A DNA stretch of 39,413 bases, taken from Chryseobacterium populi (lineage in GTDB: Bacteria; Bacteroidota; Bacteroidia; Flavobacteriales; Weeksellaceae). This document shows positions 30,194-39,314 of this stretch, in pieces. Position 1 is the stretch's first letter; the number at the start of each line of letters is the position of its first letter. The position numbers were made by a program, and so were the translations under genes. The notes under the pieces were generated by a model that did no database searches, was not told the DNA's origin, and saw nothing but the letters and a program-made list of their open reading frames with translations. Location: assembly GCF_000282115.1 (NCBI RefSeq), contig NZ_AKJY01000023.1, positions 1 through 39,413 on the forward strand, in the 5' to 3' direction.

Positions 30194-30474
30194 ATGTTTT
30201 TTGAATATACATTAAAATGGAATTGCTACCTTTTTAAGACAAAAGTTATATTTTATATACTCACAATAGACTTAAATTAGGTGCGATTTTAGTCTCCTAA
30301 TTTTGCGAAAAATATTTTAGAAGTTCTTGAAGGCTGCAAGAGCTACAGACGAAAGCAGGCTGGCTGGACTATAGATGAAGGCAATATATGCCTGAGCTTG
30401 GCAAATGAGACGGAATGGACCTCCTTTCGGGAATATATTATACTACGAATCCTATGCATACAAAGCAAATTCAG
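30194..30474. other. Apparently non-coding stretch with one -7-like box
   Basis: I see no credible gene here. TAATTTTG at 30298-30305 fits TAnnTTTG and may be the promoter of a gene that has since decayed or been replaced. The following 170 bases are less AT-rich but have no sustained frame resembling a known protein. Confidence 0.3.
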
Positions 30475-30615
30475 CTAAATACTAATAATAGAGTTTGCAA
30501 TTCTTTTCTCACCTCCTATTGGGGTTGTATAAAATCTTTGTTCAATTCCCCATAAAACAAACTTCAGATCATCATCTGTTTCAATTTTAAACTTTCCATT
30601 TTCAAAGACTACTTG
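30475..30615 (-). pseudogene. C-terminal remnant of an unknown gene cut by an IS
   Basis: Minus-strand translation gives about 45 protein-like residues ending at a stop: VVFENGKFKIETDDDLKF, then GIEQRFYTTPIGGEKRIANS. Upstream of it the frame runs into IS3 sequence, so the gene has lost its 5' part. The ending is vaguely like DUF4868 (KwaB-type) proteins, but this is a weak impression. No start or promoter remains. Confidence 0.35.
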
Positions 30616-30896
30616 GCTATACTGACTGTATATGAATATACTGCTTACAATGCTGTAGCAGAGAGTTTTTTCAAGATTCTGAAAATTGAACTTATTTATC
30701 AAAATAAGTATGAAACCAGAGACCATGCCAAAAAACTCTGTGTTTGAATATATAGAAACATTTTACAACATCCGGAGAAGACATTCCGCTTTAGGAAATT
30801 TAACCATAAGAGAATATCAAAATTTAATGTCTAATCAATCTAAAAAGGCAGCGTAAAGAAGTATAAATTTTGTCCCCAAAATGGTTGCAAGTTCAG
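30616..30896 (+). mobile_element. IS3-family fragment: frameshifted transposase tail and right terminus
   Basis: The plus strand encodes the end of an IS3 orfB transposase: YNAVAESFFKILKIELIYQ, HAKKLCV, then after a one-base frame change EYIETFYNIRRRHSALGNLT, ending at 30856. The terminal sequence TGTCCCCAAAATGGTTGCAA with GTTCAG follows (to 30896). The 5' part of the IS is missing. The scrap lies between a truncated gene and the five-gene defence-like operon, marking the operon's left edge as a rearrangement point. Confidence 0.75.
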
Positions 30897-31023
30897 GCTT
30901 ATTTCCAGTAGTAAATGGTCAAAGCAAAATGATTTTATGGCTTTTCTCTTTAAATTTTAAATATAACTTTTTTAATATTTTATATTTAATTTCTGAAAAA
31001 GTATTTAAACTTCTAAAAAAGAT

Positions 31024-31031
31024 TAAATTTG
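31024..31031 (+). promoter_or_regulatory. Candidate -7 box of the five-gene operon
   Basis: TAAATTTG matches TAnnTTTG and would place transcription start about 15 bases before the ATG at 31053. The -33 region is AT-rich (TTTCTGAAAA) without a clear TTG. The same exact octamer occurs before the T9SS gene and the crp-type gene. Confidence 0.35.
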
Positions 31032-31052
31032 ATATCTAAAAACTAATTAATA

Positions 31053-33230
31053 ATGCAAAAAAATTTCACCATTGATGCTCGCGCATTAATTCATTTAGGA
31101 AGGGAAAGTATAAAAAACCATACTACAGCGCTTATAGAATTAGTTAAAAATTCCTACGATGCCGACGCTAATGTTGTGGAAGTTGAAATCCATAATAACA
31201 CCGAAGATGGATATATAAGAGTTGCCGATGACGGTGATGGTATGACAGAAGAAGACATTGATACTAAATGGTTAAGAATTGGATTTTCTCATAAAAAAAC
31301 TGAAAAGTCATCAAGTAAGAAAAACAGAAGGAAGACAGGAGAAAAAGGCATAGGGCGATTATCAGCAGATAGATTAGGTGAAATACTTGAAATCAAAACC
31401 AAAACTATTGGTACAGATATTTATGGTTTAAGAATTGATTGGGAAAACTTTAATCAAGATGGATTAGAAATATCCGAAATTCCTATTGATGTCTTGGACA
31501 ATCCCACTATTACATTGCCTATTTATAAGAAACAAGAAACAGGTACGGAAATGCTCATTTATAAATTGAGAGAGAATTGGACACAGGAAAACATTGAGAA
31601 TTTGTATAATGAGTTATCTATTTTAACATCACCTTTTGCAGAGGTCGAAGACTTTGAAATATATCTTACAAATGATGTAGCTTTAGAATTTAATGGAAAA
31701 ATTAAGCCACCTGATGAAGTAAGGCCTGAAATTGAAATTGAATTAGACTATGACGGGGAATCTTATGATTTAATATATTCTATTAAAGATAGATTCAGTG
31801 ACGCTGAATTTGTTGATGTCATAAGTTGGCAAAATTTAATGCAAAAAGTTATCGATCCATTTAATTATGCTTTTACAGATAAATTGTTATGTGGACCTGT
31901 TAAAATCAAATTATTACTTTATCCAAGAACTAAAGCACTGGCTGAAGGTACCGATTTTACTCTTACTGAATTGAGGGAGTATGTGAATAAAAATGTAGGT
32001 GTGAAGATTTACAGAGATAATATTAGTGTAAAACCATATGGTTATTCAAATGTTCAATATGGAGGAGATTGGTTAGGTATTGCTGAGAGGCATTCAAGAA
32101 ATCCTGCTGGAGTAGATAGAGAAGATTATCGTGTTTTAGCTAATCAACTTGTGGGTGCTATTTTTATTGGAAGAGACGAGAACTCATTATTGACTGATAG
32201 TGCTTCGAGGGAAGGTTTGGTAGAGAATGATGCATTTTATGATTTGAGAGCATTAACTTTAGGTGCTTTGTCTCTTTTAGAAAACAGAAGACATAAAATT
32301 TATAAAGAGCAAAAAGGTAAAGTGTCAGCAAAAACACCGTCGGAGAAATCAGATCAGTTTAAGAGCGAATTAGATACAATAAAAAAGGAGGTAGATACAA
32401 TAAAAAGTAATGAGAATGTTCCTGATGAGATTAAAGAAGCGTTTGGTAATATTGAAAAGTTTATAGATTTATCACAAGAAACTTCCGAAACTCTTGTAGA
32501 AGTACTTAGTCATAACAGAGTGCTTTCTGGCCTAGCTACTTTAGGAATTGCATCGGCAGTATTTGCACACGAGACTCAAACAGCAATTACAGAATTTAAT
32601 AGTGCTGCAATAGTTGCAAGAGATTATTTAGAATTTCCTGATGAAATGGAAACTGTTAAATCTGAACTTTCGAAAGCTATAAATTATGGTGAACAAGTTT
32701 CAAGTTGGGGAGCATTTGCTCTAACTCGTGTACAAACGGAAAAACGTAAAAAAGAGACAAAATCAATTAACAATATAATTGAAAGAATCACCAAGGATCT
32801 TAAAAAAGTTTTTGAGGCTGTTGGAATTGTTGTTAATAGAGATATTACTGAAATTAAGGCAAAAGTATTCCCAATGGATATAGAGTCTATACTCCTGAAT
32901 GTCTTAACAAATGCCTATACAGCTTGTTTGCAAAATACAGCTGATAATAGAGTAATTTCTATTACTCTCAAAAAAGAATCAAGAAGTGATATTGATGGAT
33001 TTTTTATTAAAATTTCCAATTCTGGCCCCCCAATTGACGAAAATTTATTAGATTGGATATGGAAACCACTCAATACTTTGAAAAAAGATTCAACAGGAAA
33101 AGAAATAGGAACAGGTTTAGGACTTTTTATAGTGAGATCAACAATAGATTCTCTGAAGGGGAATTGTGAGGTAAATAACAATTCAGAAACAGGAATGGTA
33201 GATTTTAATTTTTGGATTCCATTAAAATAA
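31053..33230 (+). CDS. Double-GHKL ATPase / histidine-kinase-like protein
   Basis: A 725-residue protein with two Bergerat-fold domains. The N-terminal one is Hsp90/MORC/MutL-like: ALIELVKNSYDADAN (E29, N33, D36), VADDGDGMTEEDI (D59-x-G-x-G63) and GEKGIGRLSADRLG (from G96). A charged helical linker follows (about 425-480). Then comes a DHp-like helix with H506 in VFAHETQTAITEF, an H-E pair as in histidine kinases. Last is a kinase-type HATPase with N616-x3-N620 (NVLTNAYTA) and GTGLGL from G686. There is no membrane span or periplasmic sensor, so it is cytosolic. The next gene encodes a receiver protein, making a likely phosphorelay pair. The N-terminal domain may be the sensor or a DNA/RNA clamp. 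Domain calls are solid; the defence role is inferred. Confidence 0.82.
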   Translation: MQKNFTIDARALIHLGRESIKNHTTALIELVKNSYDADANVVEVEIHNNTEDGYIRVADDGDGMTEEDIDTKWLRIGFSHKKTEKSSSKKNRRKTGEKGIGRLSADRLGEILEIKTKTIGTDIYGLRIDWENFNQDGLEISEIPIDVLDNPTITLPIYKKQETGTEMLIYKLRENWTQENIENLYNELSILTSPFAEVEDFEIYLTNDVALEFNGKIKPPDEVRPEIEIELDYDGESYDLIYSIKDRFSDAEFVDVISWQNLMQKVIDPFNYAFTDKLLCGPVKIKLLLYPRTKALAEGTDFTLTELREYVNKNVGVKIYRDNISVKPYGYSNVQYGGDWLGIAERHSRNPAGVDREDYRVLANQLVGAIFIGRDENSLLTDSASREGLVENDAFYDLRALTLGALSLLENRRHKIYKEQKGKVSAKTPSEKSDQFKSELDTIKKEVDTIKSNENVPDEIKEAFGNIEKFIDLSQETSETLVEVLSHNRVLSGLATLGIASAVFAHETQTAITEFNSAAIVARDYLEFPDEMETVKSELSKAINYGEQVSSWGAFALTRVQTEKRKKETKSINNIIERITKDLKKVFEAVGIVVNRDITEIKAKVFPMDIESILLNVLTNAYTACLQNTADNRVISITLKKESRSDIDGFFIKISNSGPPIDENLLDWIWKPLNTLKKDSTGKEIGTGLGLFIVRSTIDSLKGNCEVNNNSETGMVDFNFWIPLK

Positions 33231-33235
33231 TAAAT

Positions 33236-33913
33236 ATGGCAGGAATTTGCATAATAGATGATCGTGTAGATATAAGAGGAACTCTTGAAAATAAAATTCG
33301 TTTTGTACTAAAAAAGAAGCAGCTTGATTGGACTATTATTAGCCAAGATCCGTTTCTTAATAAAGCAGAATATCTAAATTTTATAAATGAAACTGATATT
33401 GGAGTTTTGATTTTAGATGAAAGGCTTCACGAATCTAGCACCGGCCAACAAAGTGTAAATTATAATGGAAGTGATTTAGTTAAATTTTTAAGGCAATATT
33501 TAAAAAATTTTCCCATTTATTCTATAACTAGTTATCACGAAGATGATGAATTGGAAAACCAATTTAGCCAATTTGATGAAATTATTGCAAGAGAAGCTTT
33601 TTACTCAAAAGCGGAAGAATATGTAGAACGATTTGTTAGAGCTGGTCAGCGCTTCTTGGATGATCATAGTACACAATTGCTTAAATTATCAGAATTATCG
33701 GAACTAATTGCTAAAGGAACTGCAACAGAAGACAACTTAAAAGAATTAAGAATTGTTCAAGAAAGTTTGAATATTCCTTTTAGTGATTATGGTTATCCAC
33801 ATAAGGAATCTTGGTTACGGGATTACGAAAAAAACATTTCAGATTTAGCAACACTTAGTGATGAAATTGAAAACTTCTTAAAGGATAAAAGCGATGTGGA
33901 AAAGAATTCCTAA
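33236..33913 (+). CDS. Receiver-domain protein with helical output
   Basis: A predicted 225-residue protein from ATG 33236 (MAGICIIDD), 5 bases after the kinase-like gene; an in-frame TTG at 33212 is less likely. The first 120 residues are a receiver: acidic pair D8-D9, phospho-acceptor candidate D61 in VLILDERLHE, and the T/S strand FPIYSITSY. The conserved lysine of the last strand seems replaced by arginine (EIIAREAF), so signalling may be atypical. The C-terminal 100 residues are helical with no DNA-binding motif, suggesting protein-protein output, perhaps onto the nuclease encoded next. Its end overlaps the HNH gene by 20 bases. Confidence 0.75.
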   Translation: MAGICIIDDRVDIRGTLENKIRFVLKKKQLDWTIISQDPFLNKAEYLNFINETDIGVLILDERLHESSTGQQSVNYNGSDLVKFLRQYLKNFPIYSITSYHEDDELENQFSQFDEIIAREAFYSKAEEYVERFVRAGQRFLDDHSTQLLKLSELSELIAKGTATEDNLKELRIVQESLNIPFSDYGYPHKESWLRDYEKNISDLATLSDEIENFLKDKSDVEKNS

Positions 33914-34538
33914 AGAAGTTTCAATTGCGCCAACTTCGGGTATGTACTCTGATTGGAAGCCTGATTTATCTGTAGAAGGTTACCATCAGTGTGTGTATTG
34001 TTTTATTGGCGAGTCTCATTTTGGAGGTATCAGAAATTTTCACGTTGAGCATTATAGACCAAAAAAGAAATTTGTAGATCTGACAAATGATTATAAAAAT
34101 CTTTTCTATGCCTGCTCTATCTGTAATACATTTAAATCTGAAGATTGGCCAAATGAACCTAATACAGATTACGACATTGCATTTTATCCTAATCCATCTT
34201 TAGTAGATTATGGGGAAATATTTCAAATTAATACTACTACATTTTACGTGGAAGGTAAAAATTTCACTGCAAAATATTTAGTAAACAAACTATTTTTGAA
34301 TAGAAGACAGTTAGTTGTTTATAGAAAGGTTAATTTTGCAGATGATAAATATAAATTAGAAATTGAACGGGTAAAAAAAATTAAAGAGTCACTTTTTCAA
34401 AAGATTTCTGCAATAGATAATATTCACGAATGTGTTGATTATCTGAGAAAATATGAATTACTTTTAAATAAACTTGAAGAAACTTATAGAAAAAAAGATT
34501 CTACAATGCCTTATACCCGTGCTGATATAACAAGATAG
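33894..34538 (+). CDS. HNH endonuclease (PtuB/McrA-like zinc type)
   Basis: A 214-residue nuclease. C33-x-x-C36 (CVYC), HVEHYRPKKKF with H50/H53, and NDYKNLFYACSICNTFKSED with its CxxC form a classic HNH/zinc ribbon. The IEH/VEH plus CNxxK layout resembles the HNH proteins of Septu (PtuB) and retron-associated nucleases. The remaining 120 residues include helices (LEIERVKKIKESLFQ) and may bind a partner. It overlaps the receiver gene at its start, and its TAG stop shares a base with the methyltransferase GTG start. It is a likely restriction or suicide effector. Activity is inferred from intact motifs. Confidence 0.8.
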   Translation: MWKRIPKEVSIAPTSGMYSDWKPDLSVEGYHQCVYCFIGESHFGGIRNFHVEHYRPKKKFVDLTNDYKNLFYACSICNTFKSEDWPNEPNTDYDIAFYPNPSLVDYGEIFQINTTTFYVEGKNFTAKYLVNKLFLNRRQLVVYRKVNFADDKYKLEIERVKKIKESLFQKISAIDNIHECVDYLRKYELLLNKLEETYRKKDSTMPYTRADITR

Positions 34539-36106
34539 TGAATAATAAAAAATATACAGGATCCTATTATACACCTCCATACTTAGCCAAATTTATAACT
34601 AGAAGAGTAATCGAAAGTTTACAATCCGATAAGTTAGAAATATTAGAGCCTAGTGTGGGGGACGGTTCTTTTATATCCGAATTGGCAAGCTTTTTTGAAA
34701 AAAAAATTTCATTAACAGCATTAGATATTAATAATGAAGAGCTAAAGAAGGCGGCTACAAAATGGAAGAATATAAAAAGTTTTTTTAATTTAAATTTTCT
34801 AGATTTTACAACTGAAAAAAGATTTTCCGCCGTTCTAGGTAACCCTCCCTATATAAAAAAGAAATTATTACAAGAAGAAGATTTATTAAAAATAAAAGAG
34901 ATACATCTTCAAGAAAGGCTATCTGAAAACTCGGTTAATAATATTTGGACTTCTTTCATATTAAAATCTTGCAATCTGTTACAAAGAGATGGTATTATAG
35001 CTTTTGTTCTTCCATCAGAGCTATTACAGGTCAAGTATGCGAAAGAAATTCGTGAGTATTTAATAAATAAATTTGATAGAATTGAAATTTTCACATTCAA
35101 TGATCTAATGTTCGAATGTAAAGGTCAGGATACTATTGTACTCATTGGATATTTATCTCATAATGAGACAGGACAGTTTTTTACAAATATTGAATCTCAG
35201 AATCAATTAATAAACAATGATTTTATTCTTCAGAGAAATGAACTTTTAGTTGAGAATGATACAAAATGGTCTCACCATTTTTTAAATGAAGATGAATTAG
35301 ATTTTTTATTAGAATTAAAACAGAGGTTAAATCCAATTGTTTATTATGCTGATTCTAAGCCGGGTATCGTAACAGCTGCAAATAATTTCTTTATTATTGA
35401 TGAAGAAACTGAACGCAGATATAATTTACATCAATATACTCATCCTATAATTCAAAGAGGTTTATTTGTTAATGGAAGCGTAACTTTTGATAATGATGAT
35501 TATGAAAATCTTACACTGAAAAAACTTCCGAATAAATTTCTTTTAATTAGTAATAATGATCATATAACAGAAGACTTACGGTCTTACTTAAATACAGGTG
35601 AACAACTCAATATTCACAAAAGATATAAATGTTCTATAAGAAATAAATGGTTTGTTGTTCCAAATGTTTCTACAGTTCCCGAAGCTTTCTTTTTTAAACG
35701 TGCGCATCTTTACCCTAAATTGTTAAAAAATAATGCAAACGTTTATGTGACAGATTCAGCTTATAAAATAGAAATGAGAAATGATTTCAATGTAAATAGT
35801 TTTATTTTCTCCTTTTATAATTCATTAACATTGTTATTTGCAGAATTGGAGGGTCGCTATTACGGAGGTGGAGTTTTAGAATTAATTCCTAGTGAGTTTA
35901 AAAAGCTACCCCTACCATATACAAACATCCCTGAAAATGATTTTGAGAGATTTGTTGAAAACTTTGAAAATAAATCTTCAATAGAAGATATTTTAAATAG
36001 GTATAATTTTCAAATACTAAATGGAACTTTAGGCTTAAATGCAGAAGAAATTGAAAATGTAGAGAAAATTAGACTAAAACTGGTTAATAAAAGAACACGA
36101 AAATAA
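34538..36106 (+). CDS. Eco57I-type N6-adenine DNA methyltransferase
   Basis: A 522-residue methyltransferase starting with GTG fused to the previous stop (TAGTG). Motif X-like GSYYTPPYLAKFI (residues 8-20), SAM-binding motif I ILEPSVGDGSF (35-45), and catalytic motif IV LGNPPYI (N102-P-P-Y105) are all present. The C-terminal half (about 265-500) resembles the target-recognition part of type IIG/Eco57I enzymes (SKPGIVTAANNFFII, EGRYYGGGVLELIPSEFKKL). There is no N-terminal nuclease domain, so cleavage would come from the HNH proteins encoded on either side. It probably marks host DNA as self. Domain call is very confident; the recognition site is unknown. Confidence 0.9.
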   Translation: MNNKKYTGSYYTPPYLAKFITRRVIESLQSDKLEILEPSVGDGSFISELASFFEKKISLTALDINNEELKKAATKWKNIKSFFNLNFLDFTTEKRFSAVLGNPPYIKKKLLQEEDLLKIKEIHLQERLSENSVNNIWTSFILKSCNLLQRDGIIAFVLPSELLQVKYAKEIREYLINKFDRIEIFTFNDLMFECKGQDTIVLIGYLSHNETGQFFTNIESQNQLINNDFILQRNELLVENDTKWSHHFLNEDELDFLLELKQRLNPIVYYADSKPGIVTAANNFFIIDEETERRYNLHQYTHPIIQRGLFVNGSVTFDNDDYENLTLKKLPNKFLLISNNDHITEDLRSYLNTGEQLNIHKRYKCSIRNKWFVVPNVSTVPEAFFFKRAHLYPKLLKNNANVYVTDSAYKIEMRNDFNVNSFIFSFYNSLTLLFAELEGRYYGGGVLELIPSEFKKLPLPYTNIPENDFERFVENFENKSSIEDILNRYNFQILNGTLGLNAEEIENVEKIRLKLVNKRTRK

Positions 36107-36108
36107 TT

Positions 36109-38841
36109 GTGAATTTTACCACTGGCGAAACTCCCAAAAGATTAACTCCCAGAGCTGAAACGATTAGATTGTTATTGGCCAAATCTGGTAATCAATGTGG
36201 ATTTGATTCTTGTACAGAGGTAATATTTAATGATTCTAAACAATTGATTGCGGAATGTTGTCACATTGAAGCGGCTTTACCAGAAGGTGAAAGATTTAAT
36301 CCAAATCAAACAAATGAAGAAAGAAGATCTTTCGACAATTTAATTTTTTTATGCCACAAGCATCATAAAGAAACGGATAATACTAATATTTATACAGTTC
36401 CTGTTTTAAAAGAATTAAAATCTCGACATCATAAAAAATTCTCTGAAAAAGAAATTATTGTAAACCCTAGTCATATAGATACTATTATGGACAAATTCAA
36501 TGAGATTGTTCATAATATTACTGAAACTCTCAATACAGTAAAGAGAATTGAGATTACACAAAACGAATTACTAGATAAGCTGGATGAAAAAATAACATCC
36601 AATTTTCATTTATCTATTAATGAATTTTATGATCCACCAGCTACAATTAACTTTGTTGGTCGAGAACAGGAAATATTTAAACTTGAATCTAATTTTGAAA
36701 AATATAATACGTTCATAATACAAGGTATTTCCGGAATTGGGAAATCAACACTTATAGCCAACTATATAAGTAATGTAAAAGGGTTTGATGTGCTTTGGAT
36801 AGATTATGAAGCTATTAATAATAAAGAAATTCTTTTCTTAACAATTTCAAAATTTTTAATTCAAAAATTTAATGATCATTCTTTTGAAAAATGTCTTCAA
36901 ACTGGCGATGAGAAGACAGTGTATAGAAATTTAATCTACTCTCTTAATTCATACAAAATATGTATCGTATTTGATGCAGTAAATATATTAGAAAATTCAT
37001 TCTTATCGGTTTTAAATATTTTTAATCAGTATTTACAATCTTCTAAAATAATTATTACTACAACCTTATTCCTATCAAATCAGAAGTGGGAAAATGCTAC
37101 TTTTAATTTATCCTTAACAGGACTTTCTTTCGGTGCTTTTCAAAAAATGTCAGAACAATATTTAACTTCTAAGCTATCTTCGGGCGATTTACGGGAATTA
37201 TTCTTATTATCTGGGGGGCATCCATACTTACTAAAAATTGCATCATCAGAAATTAATTTTCAATCTACAAAGAGATTTTTTTTAGATTTTAAAACTGAAA
37301 ATCAAAATGAATTTAGCAAATATATTGTATCCAAAGTAGTCTCAGACCTAAATGAAGATGAGAAAAAATTTATTCAGCATGTCTTAATATTGGATATTCC
37401 TTTTCAGTTAGATATAGAAAATTATATTACAGAAATCTCTTTTATTTCAACCTTGAAATCTCTGCAAGAGAAATTTATAATAGAGAAATTAGGTAATAAT
37501 TCTTTTATAATTTCTGATTACTTAAAGCCAACATTAATAAGTATATATAAGTTAGAAATTACAAATGAATATATTTATAATGCTATAGATTATTTAAAAT
37601 CAAAAGACTATACTTCAGTAATTGAAAATTTTTCTTTAGTCAAATTATTATTAAAAGCTAAATTGTATAATTCTGCGAGTAATGAATTTAGTAATTTGAC
37701 TTCAAAATTAATGAGAAATGGTTATTTTAATTTATTTGTATCATTAATTAATCAACTTTCTGATTTAGATGGCATAGTCAAAACTTGGCCAGAGCCTATG
37801 TATGCCCTGGGTAGAGTTTATCGTATACAGCAAGATTATGAAAAAGCTCTAAAAGCCTATAATGAGGGAATAGCTATCGCTTCAGATTCGTTTCTTTATC
37901 CATATTTTTATTTTGAAAAAGCAAGTATTCTTTCTTATCTCTCGGATATCAAAGAAATTGATGAATATAGAACGGAAGCGGAAAGCATCTATGAGACTTT
38001 AGGTTCATCACAAAATTTAACTATTTCCTTACAAAGTAAATTAGGGTTAACAAGACTCCTAATAAAACGAAATCTACCTACTGATGCAATATTTGTAATA
38101 AATAGTATTATTAACAATAATAATCTACAGGATTTTGAACCATATGTTCGAGCACAAATTTGGCATTCCTTAGGAGATGCATATAGAAAAAATGATGAGT
38201 ATAACAAAGCATTTGAATCATTTGACATTAGCATAGACTATTATAAAGAAGCAATTGAAAAGAATGGGATGAATGCTTTTGAGGGTTTGTATCATCTATA
38301 TTTAGGTTATGGACAAACTTACTCTGATGGTAAAGATTATATTTCAGCAGCCGAAATGTTTGGAATAAATGTGTCTCTTGCGGCAAATTTTGGTCTTATT
38401 AACAAATATGAACAAGCATTGTCGGATTACGGATATCATTTAGTTCTATCAGAACAATTCAGTTTGGCAATAAGTGTATTAGGAGAGTATTATGATATCA
38501 TTGCAGGAAAAGAAAATATTGCTGAACTACCTTTTATTTATGGATGCATGTTGTTTTCTTTTTGGTACAATGGTCTATTTCTGGAGGCAATTGAATTTTT
38601 GGGTTTATATATTAATGCTTGCATAGTAAATGATGAGCGCCCATTAGTTACTGTGATCGAAGGATTCAAAGAAGGGGCAGAATTAGATTTAATCGAAATT
38701 TTTAAAAAAGGAATGAAGATTTTAGTAATTCCTGATGAAAACTCTATGACAGATTTCCAATTTTGGATGAAAGAGGTTATAACAAGAATTCCTGAACTTG
38801 AAAATCCTTTAAACACCTTCTTGTTATTTGAAAAAGAATAA
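36109..38841 (+). CDS. HNH-STAND NTPase-TPR protein
   Basis: A 910-residue fusion starting at GTG 36109, 2 bases after the methyltransferase stop. An HNH domain occupies residues 28-90 (C30-x4-C35, H52 in CHIEAA, N77 in FDNLIFLC, CHKHH with H86). A helical linker is followed by a STAND/NB-ARC-like ATPase: FVGREQEIFKLE at the start, Walker A GISGIGKST with K212, and Walker B CIVFDA with D289. A winged-helix-like region lies near 395-470. Finally TPR-like repeats span about 520-850 (YALGRVYRIQQDYEKALKAY, IWHSLGDAYRKNDEYNKAF). This is the effector-switch-sensor layout of Avs-type and other STAND defence proteins: TPRs sense, ATP drives assembly, the HNH cuts. The trigger is unknown. Its C-terminus ends the operon. 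Confidence 0.82.
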   Translation: MNFTTGETPKRLTPRAETIRLLLAKSGNQCGFDSCTEVIFNDSKQLIAECCHIEAALPEGERFNPNQTNEERRSFDNLIFLCHKHHKETDNTNIYTVPVLKELKSRHHKKFSEKEIIVNPSHIDTIMDKFNEIVHNITETLNTVKRIEITQNELLDKLDEKITSNFHLSINEFYDPPATINFVGREQEIFKLESNFEKYNTFIIQGISGIGKSTLIANYISNVKGFDVLWIDYEAINNKEILFLTISKFLIQKFNDHSFEKCLQTGDEKTVYRNLIYSLNSYKICIVFDAVNILENSFLSVLNIFNQYLQSSKIIITTTLFLSNQKWENATFNLSLTGLSFGAFQKMSEQYLTSKLSSGDLRELFLLSGGHPYLLKIASSEINFQSTKRFFLDFKTENQNEFSKYIVSKVVSDLNEDEKKFIQHVLILDIPFQLDIENYITEISFISTLKSLQEKFIIEKLGNNSFIISDYLKPTLISIYKLEITNEYIYNAIDYLKSKDYTSVIENFSLVKLLLKAKLYNSASNEFSNLTSKLMRNGYFNLFVSLINQLSDLDGIVKTWPEPMYALGRVYRIQQDYEKALKAYNEGIAIASDSFLYPYFYFEKASILSYLSDIKEIDEYRTEAESIYETLGSSQNLTISLQSKLGLTRLLIKRNLPTDAIFVINSIINNNNLQDFEPYVRAQIWHSLGDAYRKNDEYNKAFESFDISIDYYKEAIEKNGMNAFEGLYHLYLGYGQTYSDGKDYISAAEMFGINVSLAANFGLINKYEQALSDYGYHLVLSEQFSLAISVLGEYYDIIAGKENIAELPFIYGCMLFSFWYNGLFLEAIEFLGLYINACIVNDERPLVTVIEGFKEGAELDLIEIFKKGMKILVIPDENSMTDFQFWMKEVITRIPELENPLNTFLLFEKE

Positions 38842-39154
38842 TATCTCTATCTTACTCTAACAACGAACATATTCTTTGCACCATGCCTTACAAATGTTTT
38901 TTGGTGATTACAGAAAGTATAATCCTTTACCATTTCCTCTAAAAATATATAAACATGTTTATAAATCTATTGATATTTGATATTTATCTCACAAAACAGA
39001 ATTCTTTATTAAAGTACACAACTAGGTAAGGCTTTTTTACTGTGCAATATTAAATTGAAATAGTATATAGGTTATATAATAATTTAGAATTAATTTTGTT
39101 ACCTTTTCGGCAATTTGGAATTGGGCTTTCGGCTTTTTGGAATTGTTGATTGTA
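38842..39154 (-). repeat. Right transposon end with two inverted binding-like sites
   Basis: No gene is present. Two tandem units of about 23 bp, TTTTCGGCAATTTGGAATTG and CTTTCGGCTTTTTGGAATTG, lie at about 39105-39147. Their reverse complements (CCAAATTGCCGAA and CCAAAAAGCCGAA) match 10 of 13 bases of the left-end sites, in opposite orientation. The 260 bases before them are AT-rich without recognisable signals; no clear terminator for the five-gene operon was found. Confidence 0.5.
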
Positions 39155-39240
39155 AATATACTCCCCTTAAAACGAAAATGCCAAAAGTAAGAGTGATTGA
39201 AAAGTGTTGTAATTGCTCATGAATAAATGATTTAAGTAAT
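39155..39240 (+). repeat. Second copy of a left transposon end
   Basis: Positions 39155-39186 repeat 3553-3584 exactly. The next ~50 bases remain alignable to 3585-3636 (for example TGCTCATGAATAAATGATTTAAG against TGCCCATTAATAAAAGGCTAAG), though diverged. This looks like the left end of a related, older element lying in tandem. Only about 170 bases follow before the window ends, so its transposase, if any, is not seen. Confidence 0.5.
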
Positions 39241-39286
39241 ATTAACGGGGAGAGGCCACCGTTATAATTGTTTAAATCTAAGAAAT

Positions 39287-39314
39287 AAAAATCCCCCGTA
39301 TTGTAAGACGAGGG
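39287..39314 (-). terminator. Probable terminator of a leftward gene beyond the window
   Basis: On the minus strand CCCTCGT / ACGGGGG (one wobble) forms a hairpin around TTACAAT followed by ATTTTTAT. It suggests a minus-strand gene ending just right of the window edge. Confidence 0.45.
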
